A DNA stretch of 64,000 nucleotides, taken from contig JALWRZ010000012.1 of the NCBI GenBank assembly GCA_026993785.1, positions 1-64,000 on the forward strand. The letters are read 5' to 3'. Of the stretch, positions 1-8,577 are shown one piece after another. A program made the translations under genes and the position numbers. The stretch is from DHVE2 group archaeon. Its GTDB lineage: Archaea > Thermoplasmatota > Thermoplasmata > Thermoplasmatales > Aciduliprofundaceae. Numbering within the stretch: position 1 is the stretch's first letter; each line of letters begins with the position of its first letter. The notes under the pieces were generated by a model, which worked only from the letters and a program-made list of their open reading frames with translations, was not told the origin of the DNA and made no database searches.

Positions 1-525
<525 letters not shown>

Positions 526-748
526 TTGATCCGCCTAACGCTTGGAGAGTACAATTAGCGGCAGACCGCAGTCTGCACATCTATCGAGCGTCGGATTTGA
601 GAGGTCCTTCCCCCGAGGGAAGTTTTTCTCAAATCCCCACAATATTTTGAGCAGCCACGGAACCCAGATGCTCATCACTCACACCTGGCGCCTTATTGGC
701 TGCCCTTGCAAGGCCCCTAATGAACAACGGATATATATTCCTTTCGCC
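526..748 (-). promoter_or_regulatory. 16S rRNA promoter and transcribed leader with hairpins
   Basis: This stretch holds no convincing gene. On the minus strand an archaeal-type promoter is visible: BRE-like CGAAAG (741-746) followed by TATA box GAATATATAT (731-740), predicting transcription start near 705-710. The leader then contains a strong hairpin at 593-636 (10-bp outer arms, inner CTTCCC/GGGAAG stem), a small hairpin at 561-576 (GCAGAC/GTCTGC), and at 513-532 a perfect 8-bp inverted repeat that spans the mature 16S 5' end. These are candidates for rRNA processing or leader-folding elements; their roles are inferred. Confidence 0.6.
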
Positions 749-856
749 TATGCTATATCTTCTCATGCACACCCTCTATTTATGCTTTTTCTGGAAAATT
801 ACCAGTACTGTGGATAAGGAATTTTCAATGTTTCTCTTACCTCTTGAACTCAAAAG

Positions 857-975
857 TGGGGCCGCTGGGATTTGAACCCAGGTCACCGGCTTTTCCGGAG
901 GTTGCAGGAGGTAAAGGAACCCTCTGGTGGTTCCCCACCCGAAGCCGGAAGGATGCCAAGCTACCCCACGGCCCC
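857..975 (-). tRNA. tRNA-Pro (anticodon CGG) with 46-nt intron
   Basis: The minus strand folds as a tRNA: acceptor GGGGCCG/CGGCCCC with discriminator A (857), D arm, anticodon stem CCGGC/GCCGG, loop TTCGGGA with anticodon CGG, and T arm CTGGG-TTCAAAT-CCCAG. CCA is not encoded. The anticodon loop is interrupted at the canonical archaeal position 37/38 by about 46 nt (892-937), which the tRNA splicing endonuclease should remove; the mature length would be about 73 nt. The intron carries a GGGAACC...GGTTCC hairpin nearly identical to hairpins in the intergenic region at 26.3 kb. A TATA-like AT-rich box lies near 1001-1012. Confidence 0.93.
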
Positions 976-1009
976 TTGAAAAGGGAATTAAAATATGGTA
1001 GATAAATTT

Positions 1010-1681
1010 TTAGAGGGAGAGAAATCTTCTCAACATATCCCCTATTTTTCCCTCCAGCTTTTTCATCATCTGAAGAGTTTCCTGGTGTGATGTCTTCGCA
1101 CCCACGCGATTAACCACGATGCATAGGGGCTGGTAGCATACTCCAAGTTCCTTAGCCAATCTGGCCTCTGGAGCAACGGTCATACCCACAACATCCGCAT
1201 TGAGAATTCTAAGCATGCGTATTTCCGCTCTGGTCTCGAATTGCGGTCCCTTCATGGTGGCGTAAGTACCTCCCATGGGAACTCCCAGCGCGCTGTGCAG
1301 AAGCTCTCTTAACTTAGGACAGAAGGGTTCATACATATTCACATGGTATGGTTCCTCATTATGATAGCTCCACACCCTCCCGGTAAAATCCAGAAGATCA
1401 TCGGGCAGAAAAATTGCGCCCACAGAAAATCTTTCATTTAATGAGCCTACGGAACTTACAGCTATGATTTTTTCCACACCCAGAATTTTGAAGGCCATAA
1501 TATTTGCGTGATAATTTATAGCATGGGGTGGTCGAGGAGGTGTGCCATGGCGCGAGAGAAAGAGAAAATTCTTTCCTTGGATAACCGTGACTTCTCCATA
1601 GGGGGTAGCAACGAGTTTTTTCCTTCCTTCCAGTCCCTTTATTCCCGCATACAGGCCACTGCCTCCGATAATTCCAATCAT
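1010..1681 (-). CDS. MTAP/PNP family nucleoside phosphorylase, probably 6-oxopurine type
   Basis: This is a 223-aa purine nucleoside phosphorylase of the MTAP/PNP class 2 family. It uses phosphate to split methylthioadenosine or an inosine/guanosine-type nucleoside into base and sugar-1-phosphate. Visible motifs are GGSGLY (6-11), RHGTP (44-48) with the following H-rich segment, MKGPQFETRAE (143-153) and NADVVGMT (161-168). The base-recognising position reads VVNRVG (189-194) with Asn. Asn resembles human PNP (6-oxopurines), whereas human MTAP has Asp, so hypoxanthine/guanine or methylthioinosine specificity is inferred. The start ATG overlaps the stop of mptA (ATGA), so the two are translationally coupled. 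Confidence 0.85.
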   Translation of the reverse strand: MIGIIGGSGLYAGIKGLEGRKKLVATPYGEVTVIQGKNFLFLSRHGTPPRPPHAINYHANIMAFKILGVEKIIAVSSVGSLNERFSVGAIFLPDDLLDFTGRVWSYHNEEPYHVNMYEPFCPKLRELLHSALGVPMGGTYATMKGPQFETRAEIRMLRILNADVVGMTVAPEARLAKELGVCYQPLCIVVNRVGAKTSHQETLQMMKKLEGKIGDMLRRFLSL

Positions 1682-2550
1682 TCCCTAAGCTCCCCCAGGG
1701 TTGTTACACGCTCCGCAAATGCATTATGCTTATGAATACTTTCCTCACTCTCGCTTCTAACCACCACAAGAACATCATCGGGAAGTTCTTTATACTTTTC
1801 CAGGATTCGATGCAGAATTTCACGCACAACATCTTCCACAAATTTGGGATTTTCATGCGCCTTTAAAACAACTTCTCCCTCATCTTTACGCTTGAGAATC
1901 TCGTAGGTGGGTGAGGACATGGATTCCTCTATTATCTCGATAAGATCATTCGCCTCAATATCATAGCCCTCAGGAACCTCCAGCATCACCGTTGCTATAT
2001 TTCTCTGATTGTGCGTAGGCACGGGAATCTTCTCTAAAATCTCATCGTTGTATCTCTCCTTAAGTATCGCTCTAACTGTCTCCATGGCGCAGGGACAGGC
2101 GGTCATACCTACAACCTCCACACCCACCATCTTTTTCACGCCTTCCTCACTCATCCTGGCTCTTCCTATTAGTCCGTATCTTTCTATGGTCTTTCTCCCC
2201 AGGGGAGTGCGCCTTTCCAGAAAGTAATCCGCATACAGATTTACTTCGGCATACGTAGCGTATTCGTGTTTCTCCTTCACCTTCTTAACGATTCTGCTCG
2301 CCAGATTCTCTATTCCTGTGCAGGGTGTGGTTACGCTTTCTTCCACTATTTCTGATATGACCTCAATGTTTCGGGACATATCGGAGCCCTTCTTAGAGGG
2401 AGGAAGATCCACAAAAATGTCTATGGTCGTCACCAGTGTTATTATTTTGTCCCCCCTCTTCACAAATATAGGCTTGACCACATTCTTAACACCCACGCGT
2501 GTTATTTTGTACCTCCTCTCGGGTCTAAGGCTCTGGACATCGGGATACAT
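1678..2550 (-). CDS. mptA: GTP cyclohydrolase MptA / FolE2 family
   Basis: This 290-aa protein belongs to the FolE2/MptA family of metal-dependent GTP cyclohydrolases, which open GTP as the first step of pterin synthesis (methanopterin or folate-type cofactors). Family features include the GMTACPC segment (C152, C154), which contributes metal ligands, PTHNQR (178-183) and a conserved C-terminal SEESIHKHNAFAER block. The ATG at 2550 sits about 27 nt after a TATA-like box (minus strand, around 2570-2580), so a leaderless transcript is likely. It overlaps the phosphorylase gene by 4 nt. Together with fhs, purN and purH in this window it points to a C1-carrier pathway. Confidence 0.9.
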   Translation of the reverse strand: MYPDVQSLRPERRYKITRVGVKNVVKPIFVKRGDKIITLVTTIDIFVDLPPSKKGSDMSRNIEVISEIVEESVTTPCTGIENLASRIVKKVKEKHEYATYAEVNLYADYFLERRTPLGRKTIERYGLIGRARMSEEGVKKMVGVEVVGMTACPCAMETVRAILKERYNDEILEKIPVPTHNQRNIATVMLEVPEGYDIEANDLIEIIEESMSSPTYEILKRKDEGEVVLKAHENPKFVEDVVREILHRILEKYKELPDDVLVVVRSESEESIHKHNAFAERVTTLGELRE

Positions 2551-2607
2551 AAGCGGACATTGTAGCCAGGAATAAAAAGATTTTTGGAAGAAAATGGGTA
2601 TCTTCTT

Positions 2608-3648
2608 CTAATTTTGGTAAAGCTTCAGAAGTTCTTTCACTTGTGGTCTCAATTTTTCTGGCAAATATGGATCCTCGAGATAGTTTCTGAGATCCTTTAT
2701 TCTGCTTTTAATCCAATGTTTATCTCCTTTTTGAAAGGCAATACGGAGTTCCTCTTGCAGAGCTTTTATATGAGCTTCGTAAATAACCTCTGGATTTTCC
2801 AAGATTACCTTCGATGTAATTTTCATTCCCTTCTTTTTAAGTTCCTCAATTTCCCTCAACTCATGCAGGATTAGATAATCATTTTCCAAAATCTTCTGCG
2901 GCGTATAAGTGTCCTTTTCATAACTTTCGGCGTTGAGGTATCTCCAAAGTTCCGATGGGGTGACATGGAAATCTCTTCCCACATTTTTTGAAACCTTTTC
3001 AATGGCCAACCTGCATCTTTTCACGTTCTCAAGCCAATCTTTAATGCCTTTGTTTACCATATCCAAAAAGTCCTCTTTTGTGCCACCATTTTCATAAAAT
3101 CTTTCCAGGAGATGCATAAATTCCAACTCCTCCTCATCAAAATTCTCATTTTTCCATCCATAAATTTTGAAATTCTCACCCAGAAGCTCCACTGTGTGAC
3201 GATAATCCGCGTTCCTTTCATCTATATTCTTAACCAGTTCAATGGTGTTTATGGTATCGTAACCCATCCTTTTCCAGAAGCCTATGGCCTCCTTATCCTG
3301 AGGGAGAACAAAAAGATATAACGAGTCATCATGCTTCATCACCTCCCTCTCGGCCTCTTTTACCAGGGCGCTACCAATTCCTTTACCTCGATGAGTAGGA
3401 ACAACATAAATTTCTTCGAGCCAGTAATTTCCCTCCCGTGAGGATACCCGAGCGAATCCTATGCTTTTTCCATCCTGCACTGCAAGGAGAATAATATCTC
3501 CACGATTGAAATAATGTGCAGCTTCTTTTTTATAGGCATTCTCATCTCCTGGTTTCCATCCCTGTTTAGAGCGCAATTCAAAATAAAAGCGGATGTAAAG
3601 ATTCTGAAATTCCACAAGATTTTCCTGCTTAAGTGGGAGAATATTCAT
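2608..3648 (-). CDS. GNAT family N-acetyltransferase with long C-terminal extension
   Basis: The N-terminal ~130 residues are a GNAT acetyltransferase fold: the acetyl-CoA pyrophosphate loop HRGKGIGSALV lies near residues 85-96 and is followed by a FWKRMGY block. The remaining ~200 residues are charged and helical with no motif I recognise. The substrate is unknown. I place the start at ATG 3648 (346 aa). An upstream in-frame TTG at 3702 would add 18 residues that do not look like GNAT sequence, and a TATA-like box near 3714-3724 predicts transcription starting around 3692, inside that extension. It is divergent from the membrane protein gene at 3755. Confidence 0.8.
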   Translation of the reverse strand: MNILPLKQENLVEFQNLYIRFYFELRSKQGWKPGDENAYKKEAAHYFNRGDIILLAVQDGKSIGFARVSSREGNYWLEEIYVVPTHRGKGIGSALVKEAEREVMKHDDSLYLFVLPQDKEAIGFWKRMGYDTINTIELVKNIDERNADYRHTVELLGENFKIYGWKNENFDEEELEFMHLLERFYENGGTKEDFLDMVNKGIKDWLENVKRCRLAIEKVSKNVGRDFHVTPSELWRYLNAESYEKDTYTPQKILENDYLILHELREIEELKKKGMKITSKVILENPEVIYEAHIKALQEELRIAFQKGDKHWIKSRIKDLRNYLEDPYLPEKLRPQVKELLKLYQN

Positions 3649-3754
3649 AATAGTTTCATTATCTCCACTAATAAAATTTTTTCCATTTGTTTTGGGATCC
3701 AAAACTTCGCTGCATTATAAATAATATTTTGCATATTTCATAGAGGTGAGAAAT

Positions 3755-4348
3755 ATGGAAGAGATAAGAGATCTTACCGAGGCTCTCAAAGCGGTGGAGA
3801 GAGAATTGAACCTTGTGAAGAAGGCATATCTGGCATATCCTTTTATTTTCTGGGCTGCTGTAATTCCCATGCTTTATATTATTAGGCTTCTTGTGAGTCA
3901 ATTCTCATCTGTAAACACTGATCTCATCTCTTTCATAATATCACTAATAGCTACTCTCTGGTTTGTAATTGAAGAAAGTAGAGTTGCTAGGAAGGTAGAG
4001 GAAATCGAGAAAGTGCTTGGGATAAAAAGAGAATTATCAAAATGGTATTTATACTCTCAGATGCTTTCTTGGGTCGTTGCTGCAATTTTGGCCACAGTAT
4101 TTTTCCGTTCCGAGAGCAGTTGGATGCTTGCTTTTGCAGGTATAGGGCTGCTTTTAATGTTCTCTGTTAATCTGGCATTTAAAAAATCATGGGATATTCA
4201 GATACTCATTGCAGGGATGATAATCTTGGGTGCAATCTATCTGGAAGGTTGCCTGCCGCTTTCTGGAAACCTGTTTGCGATTGTGGTTATCTCTTTCTCT
4301 TTCGCTCTATCTGGATTTCTATATTTAAGAAAAGCTATGAGGGAGTGA
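3755..4348 (+). CDS. Multispanning membrane protein, paired with a wHTH regulator
   Basis: This 197-aa protein has a short charged N terminus (about 1-25), two hydrophobic segments (about 27-47 and 58-75), a charged linker with coiled-coil character (75-95), then three or four more hydrophobic segments to the C terminus. It matches no enzyme family I recognise. The ATG at 3755 is preceded by GAGGTGA (3743-3749); an upstream GTG at 3746 is less likely. It stops one base before the ATG of a 99-aa winged-helix gene. Such membrane protein/wHTH pairs are common in archaea and suggest a membrane sensor or transporter with its own regulator, which is inference. Confidence 0.75.
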   Translation: MEEIRDLTEALKAVERELNLVKKAYLAYPFIFWAAVIPMLYIIRLLVSQFSSVNTDLISFIISLIATLWFVIEESRVARKVEEIEKVLGIKRELSKWYLYSQMLSWVVAAILATVFFRSESSWMLAFAGIGLLLMFSVNLAFKKSWDIQILIAGMIILGAIYLEGCLPLSGNLFAIVVISFSFALSGFLYLRKAMRE

Positions 4349-4349
4349 T

Positions 4350-4649
4350 ATGGCTCTCACTGCTCTAAGAGAACTTGCGAAATCACCCCTAGGTAATCCC
4401 ATACGATTGGCTATAGCTCTCTATCTTTTGTCCCGAGAAAGGGCAATGTTTATGGATATGGTCAGGGCTCTAAATCTTACTCCAGGGAATCTTGGATTTC
4501 ATCTTCGCGAAATGGAAAAGAGAGGTATTGTGAAAACTTATTATAGAATTGGCAAAAGACCTACGAAATTTGTAGAACTTACAGATGTTGGTGTTCAGGA
4601 GCTTGAGAATGTTATGGCAATTCTTCGAGAGGTTGTAAATAGTGATTGA
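4350..4649 (+). CDS. Winged helix DNA-binding transcriptional regulator
   Basis: This 99-aa protein is a single winged-helix domain. An N-terminal helical segment (NPIRLAIALYLL) leads into helix-turn-helix NLTPGNLGFHLREMEKRGIV (about 41-60), then a wing and the FVELTDVGVQEL helix typical of the ArsR/PadR-like 'DNA-binding wHTH' group (resembling Pfam HTH_34). It is co-transcribed with the preceding membrane protein: the stop and start codons are separated by one base. No ligand-binding domain is visible, so it may act as a dimeric repressor of its own operon. The target is unknown. Confidence 0.82.
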   Translation: MALTALRELAKSPLGNPIRLAIALYLLSRERAMFMDMVRALNLTPGNLGFHLREMEKRGIVKTYYRIGKRPTKFVELTDVGVQELENVMAILREVVNSD

Positions 4650-4655
4650 ATTTCC

Positions 4656-4766
4656 ATGGGCATTTTTTATTTGGCTTGGGCATTCTATTATCCGGTAATT
4701 CTATTCTACTCTTTCTTAAATTTTGGAGAGGTTTGGTGGTTTTGTTTTAGAGGTAGAAAAATTTAA
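4656..4766 (+). CDS. Possible 36-aa hydrophobic small protein
   Basis: This short ORF starts 6 nt after the wHTH stop codon and could be read by coupling. It encodes a very hydrophobic, aromatic-rich peptide with one potential membrane segment (about residues 3-24) and a basic C terminus (RGRK). There is no clear Shine-Dalgarno. Its 3' end overlaps the TATA box of the next gene. Chance is a fair alternative for an ORF this short in AT-rich DNA. Confidence 0.2.
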   Translation: MGIFYLAWAFYYPVILFYSFLNFGEVWWFCFRGRKI

Positions 4767-4791
4767 ATTATGAAAAGTTTGTATAATAGTT

Positions 4792-5904
4792 ATGCAAATT
4801 ATGAGGGTTGAAGAACCTAGGAAACTCGCCAATGTTTTGCTAAGCGTGAATGTTGGCTGGAGCCATGAGCCCGTAGGAATGAGAGGAATATCCCATTTTC
4901 TCGAGCATTCTGTTTTTCTCGGAAGTGGTGAGCATCCAGAGCCCGATATGGATGTGGGAAAATATGGAGTTATGCTAAATGGGGAGACGCAAGCAGATAG
5001 AACGATTTTCTTCTTTTCATCCCTTCCTGAAGATGCTGAAGATGTTTTGGGGATTCTATTGTCTCTCGTTTATCATCCATTATTTCCACCTGAGAAGGTA
5101 GAAGAGGAGAAAGAGAGCAAAATAATTCCTGCCGTTGTAAAAGAGAGCGATTTCTATCCATGGGAATTAGCTTATGAATGGGCTCGCAACCTAATTTTTG
5201 GATGGGATTTCAGATTCAGCATGGGAACCAAGGAAGAACTGGAAAATATGAATATTGAGTGCCTTCAGGAATGGCACAAAAGATATTACCACTCGGAAAA
5301 TTCTCTATTGCTTGTATCCCAGGAAGTGGAAATTGGAAGTTCCCCCATTCCTCAAGGAGGGCTTAAGCCAGAGCCCCAGAGAATATCTTATTCGCAGAGA
5401 GAAATGGTGGTGGAAAGGGGCATCGAGAATGCAGAAATCGTATATGCCTTTCCTCTGAAGAATTATGATCTCCGTGCGCATCTCCTCTCTGTAATTTGGG
5501 GAAACTATCCAACCTCCCTGTTTTGGCACGAGTTCCATCGGAAGGCATACATGGTGGAATCACGGGTAGAATGGCACAATTCTCAGGGTGGATTTTTCTT
5601 CTACGTGGGCGCAAACACCAAGAATGCAGGGGAGATACGGAAGATGTTCAATTCCTTCATAGAGAAGATGAAAATTTCGAAAGAGGATCTAGAAATTGCA
5701 AAGAGAATCCTCACCCTGGAATTATTAGAAAGGGAGAGAAGCCCCTACGGGATGGAATATCTTTTGAACATTGACCCTAAAATGAGATACGGAGGCTTTG
5801 AAGAATTATTGAATGAATTTCGAAATATCGAAGTGAACGAAATAAGGGACTATGCATCGGGAATATTTGATCTTGAGGAGATCCGGGTGGTTATTGTGAG
5901 GTAG
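4792..5904 (+). CDS. M16 family zinc metallopeptidase-like protein
   Basis: This 370-aa protein is related to M16 (pitrilysin/mitochondrial processing peptidase) proteases. The inverted zinc motif HxxEH is present as HFLEH at residues 35-39, and a candidate third ligand Glu is at 118 (VVKES), close to the usual ~76-residue spacing. The length corresponds to one M16 half (two domains), so a dimer is expected. M16 peptidases are sparse in archaea. The start ATG at 4792 is about 28 nt after a TATA box (AAATTTAAATT, 4759-4769), supporting a leaderless mRNA. It probably degrades peptides in the cytoplasm; no signal peptide is seen. Confidence 0.82.
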   Translation: MQIMRVEEPRKLANVLLSVNVGWSHEPVGMRGISHFLEHSVFLGSGEHPEPDMDVGKYGVMLNGETQADRTIFFFSSLPEDAEDVLGILLSLVYHPLFPPEKVEEEKESKIIPAVVKESDFYPWELAYEWARNLIFGWDFRFSMGTKEELENMNIECLQEWHKRYYHSENSLLLVSQEVEIGSSPIPQGGLKPEPQRISYSQREMVVERGIENAEIVYAFPLKNYDLRAHLLSVIWGNYPTSLFWHEFHRKAYMVESRVEWHNSQGGFFFYVGANTKNAGEIRKMFNSFIEKMKISKEDLEIAKRILTLELLERERSPYGMEYLLNIDPKMRYGGFEELLNEFRNIEVNEIRDYASGIFDLEEIRVVIVR

Positions 5905-5960
5905 TTCATTACCCAAATCTGTTTAGAAATCCTTATTTACCATTGCACTATGGGGTATCG

Positions 5961-7250
5961 GTGACATTTATGCAGATGAAAATCGCCAGAAATGGGGAAT
6001 ACAGCGAGGAAATGAAGTTCATTGCAAAAAAAGAGGGCGTGGATATAGAGAAGTTGAGAAGAAGAGTTGCCGCTGGGCATGTGGTCATACTCAAAAATTT
6101 GAGGCACGATGTGGAACCTGTGGGTGTTGGCATAGGTCTCCGTGTGAAGGTTAATGCAAATATCGGTACATCCATGGACATCGTAGACGTGGAGGCTGAA
6201 GTTAGAAAGGCTAATATTGCAAAGAAATACGGCGCGGATACGATTATGGATCTAAGCACAGGAGGTGACTTAAACGAAATTCGGCGCCGCATAATGCGCG
6301 AGGTGCCCATGGTAATCGGCACCGTTCCCATCTATCAGGCAGCCTGGGAGATGCTGCAGAAAAAGAAGGCCATTGTGGAGATGACCGAGGATGATATGTT
6401 TCGCGCCGTTGAAACACATCTCAAAGATGGAGTGGATTTTCTAACGATTCATGTTGGCGTTACAAAGGAAGCCGTTGAGAAGATGAAGAAGAATCCACGC
6501 GTCGTGGGCACTGTCTCTCGAGGAGGAACATTCCATGCGGCGTGGATTCTCCATAACGGAGAGGAAAATCCCTTCTATCGTAATTATGATTATCTCCTTG
6601 AGCTTCTTGGAGAATACGATGCCACCGTAAGCCTGGGTGATGGTTTGCGTCCTGGTGGGCTACCAGATGCCACGGATTTTCTGCAGATCCATGAGCTGTA
6701 TACTATCGGAAGACTTGTAAAAAGGGCCAGAGAGTATGGTGTTCAAGCCATGGTTGAAGGCCCCGGCCATATTCCCATAGATCAGATAGAAGCCAATGTA
6801 AAAATCGCCAAAATTGCCACGGATAACGCACCTTTCTATGTCCTCGGTCCTCTTGTTACAGATATAGCATCCGGCTACGATCATATTACCGCTGCTATCG
6901 GTGGAGCTATTGCAGCCATGGCTGGTGCAGATTTCCTCTGCTATGTCACGCCGGCAGAGCATCTTGCATTGCCTAATGAAGAAGAGGTTAAGCAGGGCGT
7001 TATAGCAACGAGGATCGCAGCGCATGCTGTTAATCTCACGAGATTCAAGGAGGAGTATGAGTGGGATTACCGCATGTCGGAAGCTCGCGGCAAGCTACGC
7101 TGGGATGAGCAGTTAAACCTGAGCATAGATAAGGAAAACGCCATAAAGATTCGAAAAGAGAGGTATCCCCACAGCCCCCAGGTATGCACTATGTGCGGTG
7201 ATCTGTGCGCCATAAAGATTTTGAGGGAATATCTCAAGGAAGAGGAATAA
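5961..7250 (+). CDS. thiC: Phosphomethylpyrimidine synthase ThiC
   Basis: ThiC is a radical SAM enzyme that rearranges aminoimidazole ribotide to HMP phosphate, the pyrimidine half of thiamine. The protein (about 429 aa) carries the family core (VNANIGTS, DGLRPGG, EGPGHIP, GADFLCYVTPAEHL) and the C-terminal cluster motif CTMCGDLC. A TATA-like CTTATTTACC (5930-5939) lies about 27 nt before GTG 5961, favouring a leaderless start there; ATG 5970 is an alternative. The space upstream is too short for a TPP riboswitch, and I see none. Confidence 0.95.
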   Translation: MTFMQMKIARNGEYSEEMKFIAKKEGVDIEKLRRRVAAGHVVILKNLRHDVEPVGVGIGLRVKVNANIGTSMDIVDVEAEVRKANIAKKYGADTIMDLSTGGDLNEIRRRIMREVPMVIGTVPIYQAAWEMLQKKKAIVEMTEDDMFRAVETHLKDGVDFLTIHVGVTKEAVEKMKKNPRVVGTVSRGGTFHAAWILHNGEENPFYRNYDYLLELLGEYDATVSLGDGLRPGGLPDATDFLQIHELYTIGRLVKRAREYGVQAMVEGPGHIPIDQIEANVKIAKIATDNAPFYVLGPLVTDIASGYDHITAAIGGAIAAMAGADFLCYVTPAEHLALPNEEEVKQGVIATRIAAHAVNLTRFKEEYEWDYRMSEARGKLRWDEQLNLSIDKENAIKIRKERYPHSPQVCTMCGDLCAIKILREYLKEEE

Positions 7251-7386
7251 GCTTTATTTCCGCATCTCCTTTTTTGAGCTTTAAATTCTAAATCATAGCG
7301 TATGCTCTCAAGGTGTTTGAGGCGGCAAATAGAAAATTTTTTAACATTTGCGAAAAATTTAAATACTAGATTACCTCTATCTTCTT

Positions 7387-7632
7387 GTGAAGATAAAAGG
7401 AAGAGTTATCTGTGAGAAGGGAAAGTACATCATAGCGAGGATAAAGGTCAGCAAACTGGGGAAGAAGGTATATTCTTCCTCTGGAAGATACATAGGTCGC
7501 ATTGTAAAGATTTTCGGACCGGTGAACGAGCCTTATGCTAAGATAAAAGTGGAAAGAAAATGGGGGAGGATTGTGGGTGAGGTGTATGTAAGAGGTGATG
7601 GAAATGTCCGAAAAAAAGAAGTGGATAGATGA
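7387..7632 (+). CDS. H/ACA ribonucleoprotein subunit Gar1
   Basis: This 81-aa beta-barrel protein of the Gar1/Naf1 family is a component of archaeal H/ACA RNPs, which guide pseudouridylation of rRNA together with Cbf5, Nop10 and L7Ae. Diagnostic segments are the [22 protein letters not shown] core and a conserved short C-terminal tail. GTG 7387 lies 27 nt after a TATA box (AATTTAAATACT, 7354-7366), so the transcript is leaderless. The gene overlaps tfb by about 29 nt; the gar1-tfb pairing is conserved in many archaea and supports both calls. Confidence 0.9.
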   Translation: MKIKGRVICEKGKYIIARIKVSKLGKKVYSSSGRYIGRIVKIFGPVNEPYAKIKVERKWGRIVGEVYVRGDGNVRKKEVDR

Positions 7633-8536
7633 AATTACGAGATGTCCGGAATGTGGCTCTACGCATCTTGTGCGTGATTACGAGAGGGGAGAGCTTGTAT
7701 GTATGGATTGTGGCCTTGTGATAGATGAGAGCTACATAGATCAGGGTCCAGAATGGCGTGCTTTTGATGCTGAGCAGAAGGAGAGTAGAGCAAGGACAGG
7801 AGCACCTATGACCTACACTATCCATGACAAGGGGCTTAGTACCGAAATCTCCTGGAAGAACAAGGATTCCTATGGGAAGAGCATCCCTACGAGGAGCAGA
7901 GCACAGCTTTATCGTCTGAGAAAGTGGCAGAAGAGAATCAAGGTAAGTAATTCTGCCGAGAGGAATCTCAGCCAGGCACTTCAGGAACTTGAGAGAATGG
8001 CCTCAAACCTAGGGCTACCCAAGGATGTTCGCGAAACTGCTGCCGTCATATATCGCAAGGCCGTGAAGGAGAATATGATAAGGGGGCGCAGCATTGAGGG
8101 TGTGGTAGCTGCGAGCATCTACGCGGCATGCAGAATGATGAATATTCCAAGAACACTGGATGAGATCGCATCTGTTACCAGGATAAAGAAGAGAGAGATC
8201 GGAAGGGTGTATCGCATAATGAGCAGAACACTGAAGCTCAATATACTGCCTACTAAGCCTGAAGATTATATAGATCGTTTCTGCTCCAAGCTCAAGCTAA
8301 GTGGCGATGTTAAAAAGAAGGCTTACGAAATAATAAAGATTGCAAGGGAGATGGACGTAATTTCCGGTCGTGGTCCTACAGGAGTAGCTGCCGCAGCCAT
8401 TTACATAGCATCCATTATGATGAACGAGCGACGCACGCAGAGAGAAGTTGCAGAGGTCGCAGGCGTGACAGAGGTAACCATAAGAAATCGATACAAGGAA
8501 ATAGTGGAGAAGCTTCATCTTCCGGTAGAGGTCTGA
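7604..8536 (+). CDS. tfb: Transcription initiation factor B (TFB/TFIIB)
   Basis: This general transcription factor binds TBP-TATA complexes and the BRE and recruits archaeal RNA polymerase. It has 310 aa from ATG 7604: an N-terminal zinc ribbon (C14, C17, C33, C36), a B-finger/linker region, and two cyclin-like repeats (about 115-205 and 210-300), the second ending in a BRE-contacting helix-turn-helix ([19 protein letters not shown]). GAGGTGA at 7592-7598 sets the start at 7604; two earlier in-frame starts (7595, 7598) overlap this ribosome-binding site. It is co-transcribed with gar1. Confidence 0.96.
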   Translation: MSEKKKWIDEITRCPECGSTHLVRDYERGELVCMDCGLVIDESYIDQGPEWRAFDAEQKESRARTGAPMTYTIHDKGLSTEISWKNKDSYGKSIPTRSRAQLYRLRKWQKRIKVSNSAERNLSQALQELERMASNLGLPKDVRETAAVIYRKAVKENMIRGRSIEGVVAASIYAACRMMNIPRTLDEIASVTRIKKREIGRVYRIMSRTLKLNILPTKPEDYIDRFCSKLKLSGDVKKKAYEIIKIAREMDVISGRGPTGVAAAAIYIASIMMNERRTQREVAEVAGVTEVTIRNRYKEIVEKLHLPVEV

Positions 8537-8577
8537 GCAACCGCAAAGGTTATCTTCTCACCCTGTATTAGAGGAGT

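Noticed and set aside
5905..5960. Possible TPP riboswitch before thiC
   Set aside because: The space is only 56 nt, the promoter lies within it, and no THI-box sequence is visible.
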